A stretch of 52,165 nt of DNA from Acidobacteriota bacterium (GTDB taxonomy: Bacteria; Acidobacteriota; Vicinamibacteria; Vicinamibacterales; CAVVIG01), in NCBI GenBank assembly GCA_003222535.1, contig QHWJ01000344.1, positions 1-52,165 of the forward strand. Reading direction: 5' to 3'. Under the pieces are notes generated by a model. It had not been told where the DNA came from. It saw only the letters and a program-made list of their open reading frames with translations, and did no database searches. How positions within the stretch are numbered: position 1 is the stretch's first letter; the number at the start of each line of letters is the position of its first letter. This document shows, piece by piece, positions 1 through 5,296 of this stretch. The position numbers and the translations under genes were made by a program.

Positions 1-532
1 CGCCTTTCCCACCCAACCGGTCCATCCTTCCTGTCCGGGCCGCAGAACCCGTTCCGCTCTGTTCCGCTCCGCCCAGCACCCTCTCGATGATGTCGGCGGC
101 CGCGGCGAGCGTCGTTCGCTCCGCCTCGTCCAGCGCCGCGATCTCGGAGGCGAGCGCCGCCACGCGGCGCTGCCGGCCTTGGTGGAGCAGGCGCGTGCCT
201 TTTGCAGTGGCGTGCAGCCACACGACCCGGCCGTCATTCGGATCGTCCTCGCGCCGGACGAGCCCGTCGCGCTCCATCCCGATGACCAGGCGGGTCGTCG
301 TCGGCGCGCTGACCTGTTCGGCGGCGGCGAGCTGGCCGAGCGTGACCGGTCCGCCGAAGACCATGATGGACAGCGCCGAGGCGCGCGCCGGCGTCAGGCC
401 CATGGCGTCGTCCTGCCGCCGCAGGCGGCGGAGCAGGTGGATCGCGGCGGAGTGCAGGCGGTCGGCGACGGTAAGGTTGACGGGGCGGTTGGCCGCGTGG
501 CTGGCAGGACGGTTGACGGGAGATACTTGCAT
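1..532 (-). CDS. MarR family transcriptional regulator, C-terminus cut by window edge
   Basis: The frame opens at ATG 532 and stays open for 177 codons to the left edge, so the stop lies outside the window. The N-terminal dimer helix is around residues 22-42, the recognition helix-turn-helix around 65-88 (LGQLAAAEQVSAPTTTRLV), and the charged wing DPNDGRVVWL at 97-106, an arrangement typical of MarR/SlyA winged-helix repressors. These proteins usually bind palindromes as dimers and release them on ligand binding. The gene is divergent from the VOC gene at 591, and the intervening DNA carries TTAGC/GCTAA half-sites, so it probably controls that gene and itself. The visible tail after about residue 155 is low-complexity and may be past the normal end of the domain. 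Confidence 0.85.
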   Translation of the reverse strand, partial: MQVSPVNRPASHAANRPVNLTVADRLHSAAIHLLRRLRRQDDAMGLTPARASALSIMVFGGPVTLGQLAAAEQVSAPTTTRLVIGMERDGLVRREDDPNDGRVVWLHATAKGTRLLHQGRQRRVAALASEIAALDEAERTTLAAAADIIERVLGGAEQSGTGSAARTGRMDRLGGKG

Positions 533-534
533 AT

Positions 535-560
535 GCTAAGTATGTATTTAGCGTAGCTAA
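535..560. promoter_or_regulatory. Candidate MarR operator: three GCTAA/TTAGC half-sites
   Basis: GCTAA (535-539), TTAGC (548-552) and GCTAA (556-560) form two overlapping dyads with 8-nt and 3-nt spacers. They sit in the only AT-rich stretch between the divergent MarR and VOC starts. The position between a MarR gene and its divergent partner suggests a repressor site. The VOC gene has a clear AGGAGG at 577-582 ahead of its ATG. Confidence 0.5.
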
Positions 561-590
561 TATAACACAATCACACAGGAGGCGCGTCCG

Positions 591-998
591 ATGACTGCAG
601 TAACCGACCAGTTCGGGTTGTCGCGAATCGGTCAGATCGCGATGACGGTCCACGATCTCCCCAGGGCGGTGGCCTTCTACCGGGACGTGCTCGGGATGCG
701 GTTCCTGTTCGAGGCGCCCCCCGCGATGGCCTTCTTCGACTGCGGCGGGGTCCGCCTCATGATGTCGCTGTCCGAAGAGCAGGGCGAGACGGCCGGCCAG
801 CGGTTCGGGTCGATCATCTATTACTCGGTCCCCGACATTCAGCAGGCGGCGGCGGTGATCGGGGCCCGCGGCGTCACCTTCGATCAGCCGCCGCACGTCG
901 TCGCGCGGCTGCCGCACGCGGATCTGTGGATGGCGTTCTTCCGCGACCCCGACCGCAACGTGCTCGCGATCATGAGCGAGGTGCCGAAGGTCGGGTAG
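591..998 (+). CDS. VOC family protein (glyoxalase/bleomycin-resistance fold)
   Basis: A 135-residue single-domain vicinal-oxygen-chelate protein. It opens with the beta strand GQIAMTVHDLPRAVAFYRDVLGMRFLFE and closes with FFRDPDRNVLAIMSEV, matching the paired beta-alpha-beta-beta-beta units of the superfamily. The ligand region is YSVPDIQQAAAVI followed by WMAFFRDPDRN. The start is fixed by AGGAGG eight bases upstream. Members act as isomerases, dioxygenases or drug-binding proteins, and the substrate cannot be told from sequence. Divergence from a MarR regulator suggests induction by a small aromatic or electrophilic ligand. The TAG stop is also the first unit of a 9-bp repeat array. Confidence 0.85.
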   Translation: MTAVTDQFGLSRIGQIAMTVHDLPRAVAFYRDVLGMRFLFEAPPAMAFFDCGGVRLMMSLSEEQGETAGQRFGSIIYYSVPDIQQAAAVIGARGVTFDQPPHVVARLPHADLWMAFFRDPDRNVLAIMSEVPKVG

Positions 999-1074
999 GT
1001 CGGCTGGGTCGGGTAGGTCGGGTAGGCCGGGTAGGTCGAGTAGGTCGGATAGGTCGAGTAGGTCGGGTTAGGTC
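996..1074 (+). repeat. 9-bp tandem array, unit TAGGTCGGG
   Basis: About eight imperfect copies of a 9-bp unit (TAGGTCGGG, with GAG, GGA and CCGGG variants) begin exactly on the TAG stop of the VOC gene and run into the short gap before the convergent VWFA gene. Because the unit is a multiple of three it stays open in other frames. The reverse complement of the same unit forms the array at 5071-5185, also at the end of a VOC gene. Confidence 0.85.
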
Positions 1075-1106
1075 CGCGGAGCGCGAAGGCTTCAGGCGAG
1101 CGTCAG

Positions 1107-2048
1107 CTAGTTGCGGAGCGGCGTGGCGACGTAGCCGTTGCGTGCGCGCACCCGGTAGTCCGAGCCGGCCACGCGCACGCGAATGGTGTGGTATTGGCCG
1201 TCGGCGCCGCGCGGCGAGGTGTAGCCGAGCACGTACTGGCTGTTCAACTCCTCGGCGATTCGCGCCGTGGCGTCGTTCAGCTCCACTGAGTTCCGGACGA
1301 TCTCGGTCCGGCCGCCGCTCTCCGCCGTGATCTCCCGCAACGGCTGAGGGTTCACGCGCGTGTTGATCGGCTGGCGCTCCGGCGAGTCGATCGCGATGGC
1401 GTAGACGAACCCGTCGCTGCGCAGGAGCGCCGATCGCACCTCGCGCAGCGACGCGTTGCTCGCCGTGTCGGACCCGTCGGAAATGACGAGGAGGGCGGCG
1501 CGCTCCCGCGTGCGCCGCTCGAGGAGCGGCAACGCCTCGATGATCGCGTCGTAGATGGCGGTGCCGCCAGACGGCTTGAGGCCCGCGAGCGCCCGCTGCA
1601 CCTCGTGTTGCGCGCGCGTCCACCCGGTCAGCACGCGCGGCCGGTGGTTGAAGGCCATCAGGAAGAACTCGTCGGAGGGATCGAGCAGCTCGAACAGAAA
1701 CCGGTCGACGGCGGCGCGCGCATCCTGAATGCGCCTGCCGAACATGCTGTCGCTGATGTCGAGCAGCACGCCGAGACCGATCGGCACGCGCTCGTGCGTG
1801 AACTGCGTAATCGTCTGGAGCGTGCCGTCCTCGTAGACGTCGAACGCCTCGCGCCCGAGGCCCGTGATGAGATGCCCGTCGCGATCGGTGACCGTCGCCG
1901 TGATGCTCGTGATCTCGATGCCGGACTTGAAGAGGCGGTTGTCCCTGAGCGGTGGCTGGTTCTGAGCGATGAGCGCCGGTGCGGCCAGCGCGGCGCACAG
2001 GCCGATGATGGAGAGCAGACCGGCGAGCCGCAGGACGGGCGCGGGCAC
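1107..2048 (-). CDS. Secreted VWFA-related domain protein (acidobacterial type)
   Basis: 313 residues. A hydrophobic signal peptide covers residues 5-28 (LRLAGLLSIIGLCAALAAPALIAQ). A short beta domain follows (ITATVTDRDGHLITGL...FDVYEDG), then a von Willebrand A domain from about residue 90 with the MIDAS motif DISDSM (DxSxS), the threonine in SGGTAIYDAI, and the aspartate in LVISDGSD. This order matches the VWFA-related family described in Acidobacteria (TIGR03436-like), whose role is unknown but likely adhesion or protein binding in the periplasm or at the surface. It lies 19 bp downstream of the yciI-like gene on the same strand and probably shares its transcript. Confidence 0.85.
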   Translation of the reverse strand: MPAPVLRLAGLLSIIGLCAALAAPALIAQNQPPLRDNRLFKSGIEITSITATVTDRDGHLITGLGREAFDVYEDGTLQTITQFTHERVPIGLGVLLDISDSMFGRRIQDARAAVDRFLFELLDPSDEFFLMAFNHRPRVLTGWTRAQHEVQRALAGLKPSGGTAIYDAIIEALPLLERRTRERAALLVISDGSDTASNASLREVRSALLRSDGFVYAIAIDSPERQPINTRVNPQPLREITAESGGRTEIVRNSVELNDATARIAEELNSQYVLGYTSPRGADGQYHTIRVRVAGSDYRVRARNGYVATPLRN

Positions 2049-2067
2049 GGCCCATGCTACCGCAAGA

Positions 2068-2358
2068 TCACCGCGGCACGGCGCCTTCCCCGATCACGAC
2101 CGCCCACTCGCGGACGCGCCAGCCCGTCACCAATCCCGCCGTGACGTACGGATCGCTCTTGACGAACGCCTCGACTTCACTGATGTCCTTCGCGCGGAAG
2201 ACCAGGAGCGCGCCGTCGGCCGGCTTGAGGGCGCCCGCGAGCAACAGGCGTCCGTCGCGGTGCGCGGCATCGACGAGCGCGAGATGCGCCTGGCGATACG
2301 GCTGGCGACGGTCGGCGAAGTCGTCGACGGTATCGTAGAAGAGCGCGAAATGCGGCAT
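2068..2358 (-). CDS. YciI family protein
   Basis: 96 residues from ATG 2358. The sequence starts MPHFALFYDTVDDF, followed by R-x-x-YRQAHL, and has the ferredoxin-like fold pattern of YCII proteins, including the conserved His of YRQAHL and a later FVKSDPYVTAGLV block in which the Asp-Pro-Tyr is typical. Some relatives are dehydrochlorinases or lactone hydrolases, but most are uncharacterised. A longer frame upstream exists but overlaps the divergent gene and has no family similarity, so the short start is chosen. It is 18 bp from the divergent monooxygenase-like gene. Confidence 0.85.
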   Translation of the reverse strand: MPHFALFYDTVDDFADRRQPYRQAHLALVDAAHRDGRLLLAGALKPADGALLVFRAKDISEVEAFVKSDPYVTAGLVTGWRVREWAVVIGEGAVPR

Positions 2359-2376
2359 GCGCCGTAGGATAGCAAG

Positions 2377-2688
2377 ATGATTGCACGGATGTGGAGCGGA
2401 ATGACGCGCCCGGAGCAGGCCGACGCGTACCTCGCGCACCTGCGGGACCAGACGTTCCGCCGGCTCGCTGCGATTCCCGGCCATCGAGGGGCCTGCGTCC
2501 TTCGACGCGCGACGCCCGGCACGGTCACCTTTACCGTCATCACGCTCTGGGACTCCCTCGACGCGATCGCGCGCTTCGCGGGCGACGATCCCGAGGTCGC
2601 CGTCGTGCCGCCCGAGGCGCAGGCACTCCTCGCGTCCTACGATGCCCGGGCGGTCCACTGGGACGTCGCCCACCGCGAAATCATGTAG
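2377..2688 (+). CDS. Antibiotic biosynthesis monooxygenase (ABM)-like domain protein
   Basis: 103 residues with the dimeric alpha/beta-barrel pattern of ABM proteins: MIARMWSGMTRPEQADAYLAHL, then IPGHRGACVLRR, then FTVITLWDSLDAIARFAGDD. Relatives include HmoA-like haem monooxygenases and quinol monooxygenases, but no haem ligand can be assigned and the substrate is unknown. It is divergent from the yciI-like gene with 18 bp between starts. Its last codons and TAG stop (2686-2688) lie inside the left arm of a palindromic repeat, so the C-terminus is set by the repeat. Confidence 0.65.
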   Translation: MIARMWSGMTRPEQADAYLAHLRDQTFRRLAAIPGHRGACVLRRATPGTVTFTVITLWDSLDAIARFAGDDPEVAVVPPEAQALLASYDARAVHWDVAHREIM

Positions 2689-2751
2689 GGCGACCTTTCA
2701 GAGTCGAGTCGCCGAAACGCACTGGCGAGCCTCAAAGGCTCGCCCTACATG
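2682..2751. repeat. Palindromic repeat, CATGTAGGGCGA ... TCGCCCTACATG
   Basis: A perfect 12-bp inverted repeat (2682-2693 and 2740-2751) continues imperfectly inward (CCTTT / AAAGG). The first arm contains the TAG stop of the preceding gene. Related copies occur near 20930-20955 and 22625-22660. It could also act as a transcription terminator stem, but there is no T-tract. Confidence 0.75.
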
Positions 2752-2816
2752 TGTGCCCCTGACCCCAGCCCCCAGTCCCCAGTCCCAGCGTCGACAGGTT
2801 TGAAACCGGTTCTCGA

Positions 2817-2847
2817 TTGACAAGCCGGCCCGTTCTCGACGATAAAT
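2817..2847 (+). promoter_or_regulatory. Sigma-70-like promoter of the Cys leader
   Basis: A perfect TTGACA at 2817-2822 is followed after 18 bp by GATAAAT (2841-2847) as the -10. The expected start of transcription lies at about 2853-2857, on or next to the ATG of the leader peptide, so the leader would be translated from a nearly leaderless mRNA. Confidence 0.6.
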
Positions 2848-2855
2848 GTGCAGGC

Positions 2856-2951
2856 ATGAACGTGTTCCGCTGTTGCGAGTGCTCGTGTTGTCCGGCCGGG
2901 GACCTCTCCGGCCTGTCTCGCGCTGCGTTCACCGAGATCGTGCCCAGGTAA
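2856..2951 (+). CDS. Cysteine-rich leader peptide (31 aa)
   Basis: ATG 2856 to TAA 2949-2951 encodes 31 residues beginning MNVFRCCECSCCPAGD. Five of residues 6-12 are Cys (codons 2871-2876, 2880-2882, 2886-2891). A strong promoter lies just upstream, so translation would start at or near the 5' end of the RNA. The Cys run is followed immediately by a hairpin (GGCCGG 2894-2899 with CCGGCC 2908-2913), and an intrinsic terminator precedes the TlpA-like gene. Cys-clustered upstream peptides that sense cysteine supply or copper are known in Actinobacteria and Proteobacteria. I know of none described in Acidobacteriota, and the peptide itself is not recognised. It is read as a regulatory uORF rather than a functional protein. 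Confidence 0.55.
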   Translation: MNVFRCCECSCCPAGDLSGLSRAAFTEIVPR

Positions 2952-2991
2952 TACCCGCTCCAGCACGAACCAGGTTCTCAGCCGACAGCAG

Positions 2992-3023
2992 GCCCGGGAG
3001 GCTCACGTTTCCCGGGCTCTTTT
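2992..3023 (+). terminator. Intrinsic terminator/attenuator before the TlpA-like gene
   Basis: GCCCGGGA (2992-2999) pairs with TCCCGGGC (3010-3017) over a 10-nt loop and is followed by TCTTTT (3018-3023). It ends eight bases before the AGGGAG ribosome site (3031-3036) of the gene at 3044. A competing pairing can be drawn: CTCC 2906-2909 with GGAG 2997-3000, GGCC 2910-2913 with GGCC 2991-2994, and TGTC 2914-2917 with GACA 2984-2987. This would capture the left terminator arm, as an antiterminator does. Confidence 0.65.
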
Positions 3024-3043
3024 GCGTTTCAGGGAGTGTTTGA

Positions 3044-4291
3044 ATGATTACGAAGCCCTCCGTCCTGCTGGTTGCCGCGCTTCTGGCCCACATCCTGTCT
3101 CCGTCCCCTGCCGGCGCACAGTCGCCGGCGTCGCTCAACGGTCTCTGGGACGCTACCGTGACTGTCAGCGGCGAGATCGAAATTCCGTTCAGGTTCGAGC
3201 TCTCCGGATCCGGGTCGAGCGTTCAGGGATCCTTCTTCAACGGCGACGACAAGGTGACGTCGACCACCGGTCAGCTCGAGAACGGCTCGCTCGTGCTCAG
3301 TTTCGATGAGTACGGGACGAAGCTCGAGGCGGCGGTGAAGGACGGCCGGCTCGAAGGGCAATACACGCGCGGCACGCGCGGCGCGCCGTATCCGTTCCAG
3401 GCCAGACGGTTTGCGCCCGCGCCGGCGCGCAACACCAACATCCCGTCGATCGCCGGGGTCTGGAACGTCCAGGTGGGGAAGAGCTCGAAAGGCGAGGCCG
3501 CGTGGCAGCTCATCGTCCGCCAGTCGGGCGCCGAAGCGTCGGCCGCGATCCTGCGCATCGACGGCGACACCGGCACGCTGACCGGCACGTATCGCGACGG
3601 CAAGTTCGTGCTCAGTCATTTCTCCGGCGCACGTCCGCTTCGCCTCGAGCTCACGCCCGGTGCGGACGGCACGCTTGCGGTCGTGCAGAACAAGGACAAT
3701 CCGTTTACCGCGGTCCGCATGGAGGAGGCGAAAGCCAAAGGCCTCCCGGCACCGAGCGATCCGTCGCGCTTCACCAGCGTGAAGGATCCGACCGAGCCGT
3801 TCCGCTTCAGCTTCCCCGGCCTCGATGGAAAGCTCGTCTCCAACACGGACCCGCGCTTCCAGGGCAAGGTCGTCATCGTGAGCATCTCAGGCAGCTGGTG
3901 CCCGAACTGCCACGACGAGGCGCCCTTCCTCGCGGAGCTTTACAAGAAGTACCGCAAGCAGGGGCTCGAGATCGTGAGCCTCTCGTTCGAAGAAGAGGCG
4001 CAGCTCAAGAATCCGGTGCGGCTGCGGGCGTTCATGAAGCGCTATAACATCGACTACACCGTGCTGCTGCCCGGCGAACCGCGGCAGCTCAACGAGCTGG
4101 TTCCGCAGGGCGTCAATCTGAGCTCGTTCCCGACCTCGTTCTTACTCGGGCGAGACGGCCGGGTCCGCGGCGCGCATGCCGGATTCCCCGGCAAGGCGAG
4201 CGGAAAGTTCCACACCGAAGCGAAGGAAGAGATGACTGCGCAGGTCGAGCGCCTGCTGGCGGAGGCGCCGCAGAGGTCTTCGTCGAAGTAA
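3044..4291 (+). CDS. Secreted TlpA-like thioredoxin-fold protein
   Basis: 415 residues. A signal peptide (MITKPSVLLVAALLAHIL... cleavage near AGAQ, residue 26) is followed by about 200 residues of beta-rich sequence with two similar halves (GLWDATVTVSGEIEIPFRFEL and AGVWNVQVGKSSKGEAAWQL). The C-terminal thioredoxin/TlpA domain spans about 248-400 with the active-site motif W285-C-P-N-C289. TlpA proteins are membrane-linked or periplasmic thiol reductants, often serving cytochrome or copper-site maturation. No membrane anchor is visible beyond the signal peptide, so it may be periplasmic. AGGGAG lies seven bases before the ATG. It is downstream of a Cys-codon leader and terminator, which fits control by cysteine or thiol status. 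Confidence 0.85.
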   Translation: MITKPSVLLVAALLAHILSPSPAGAQSPASLNGLWDATVTVSGEIEIPFRFELSGSGSSVQGSFFNGDDKVTSTTGQLENGSLVLSFDEYGTKLEAAVKDGRLEGQYTRGTRGAPYPFQARRFAPAPARNTNIPSIAGVWNVQVGKSSKGEAAWQLIVRQSGAEASAAILRIDGDTGTLTGTYRDGKFVLSHFSGARPLRLELTPGADGTLAVVQNKDNPFTAVRMEEAKAKGLPAPSDPSRFTSVKDPTEPFRFSFPGLDGKLVSNTDPRFQGKVVIVSISGSWCPNCHDEAPFLAELYKKYRKQGLEIVSLSFEEEAQLKNPVRLRAFMKRYNIDYTVLLPGEPRQLNELVPQGVNLSSFPTSFLLGRDGRVRGAHAGFPGKASGKFHTEAKEEMTAQVERLLAEAPQRSSSK

Positions 4292-4294
4292 CCT

Positions 4295-5296
4295 GTGATT
4301 GATCCCGGCACGACGATCGGCTCGATCCACCTCACCATTGCGGACCTCGGCCGATCGGTCCGGTTCTACGAAGCGCACCTCGGGTTCACCGTTCATCGAC
4401 GGGACGACCGGACCGCCTGGCTTGGTGCCGGCGGTCCCGATCTGCTGGTCCTCACCCAATGCGAGAGCGCGCCGCGCGTCCGCGGCACTACCGGCCTCTA
4501 TCACTTCGCGATTCTCGTGCCCTCGCGCGCCGACCTGGCGCGGTCGCTCGGGCGTCTGGTCAACACCGACGTCGTGCTGCAGGGTGCGGCGGATCATGGC
4601 GTCAGCGAGGCACTGTACCTCGCCGATCTCGACGGCAACGGGATCGAGATCTATCGCGATCGTCCGAAAACCGGGTGGCCGTACGTCGGCGGTCACCTGC
4701 GTATGGGCGCCGACCCGCTCGACCTGGACGATCTTCTCGCGGAAAAAAGCGGAGCCGGTGACGACGCCGGGCTGGCGGCCAGCACGGTAATCGGTCATGT
4801 GCACCTCCACGTCCGGAGTCTTGCGGACGCCGAGCGCTTCTACGTCAATCTGCTCGGGTTCGATCTGATGCAGCGGTACGGGCCGAGCGCGCTGTTCGTG
4901 TCCGCCGGCGGCTATCACCATCACATCGGTCTCAACACGTGGGCCGGTGTGGGGGCGCCGCCGCCTCCGCCGGGCGCCATCGGCCTGCGCCACTTCGTCG
5001 TGAAGATGCCGAGCGCACCGGCGCTCGCCGCCACCTCGGAACGCCTAACGCGATCCTGCTGTCGATCGCCTAGACCCACGCGACCCACCCGACCTACCAG
5101 ACCCACCCGACATACCCGACCCACGCGACGTACCAAACCCACCCGACCTACCAAACCCACGCGACCTGCCCGACCCATGCGACCAAGTAGAGACAACCCG
5201 AGACAAACCGGGACGACAAAGTGCATCTTTCAGGCCGAACCAGCCCTTATACTTCAATGGGTGAAATCTGCGCCGGTCGAGGAACCCGGAAGATGA
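4295..5296 (+). CDS. Two-domain VOC ring-cleaving dioxygenase-like protein with damaged C-terminus
   Basis: The GTG at 4295 lies four bases after the previous stop. Domain 1 (residues 8-126) runs from GSIHLTIADLGRSVRFYEAHLGF to DLDGNGIEIYRDRP. Domain 2 (from about 165) starts VIGHVHLHVRSLADAERFYVNLLGF and has the second His in YHHHIGLNTW, as in CatE/catechol-2,3-dioxygenase relatives. After ATSERL (about 250) family similarity stops. The expected final block with the metal-binding Glu is absent, and the frame runs through a 9-bp repeat as PTR/PTK repeats. In the next frame the DNA at 5047-5073 reads NAILLSIA then TAG, which looks like the authentic end, so an internal deletion with a frame change is inferred. 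The enzyme is probably inactive. Confidence 0.7.
   Translation: MIDPGTTIGSIHLTIADLGRSVRFYEAHLGFTVHRRDDRTAWLGAGGPDLLVLTQCESAPRVRGTTGLYHFAILVPSRADLARSLGRLVNTDVVLQGAADHGVSEALYLADLDGNGIEIYRDRPKTGWPYVGGHLRMGADPLDLDDLLAEKSGAGDDAGLAASTVIGHVHLHVRSLADAERFYVNLLGFDLMQRYGPSALFVSAGGYHHHIGLNTWAGVGAPPPPPGAIGLRHFVVKMPSAPALAATSERLTRSCCRSPRPTRPTRPTRPTRHTRPTRRTKPTRPTKPTRPARPMRPSRDNPRQTGTTKCIFQAEPALILQWVKSAPVEEPGR
5071..5185 (+). repeat. 9-bp tandem array (ACCCACGCG/ACCTACCCG type)
   Basis: About twelve imperfect 9-bp units begin on the TAG that appears to be the original stop of the VOC gene. The unit is the reverse complement of the array at 996-1074. In the extended frame it encodes Pro-Thr-Arg/Lys triplets. 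Confidence 0.85.
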
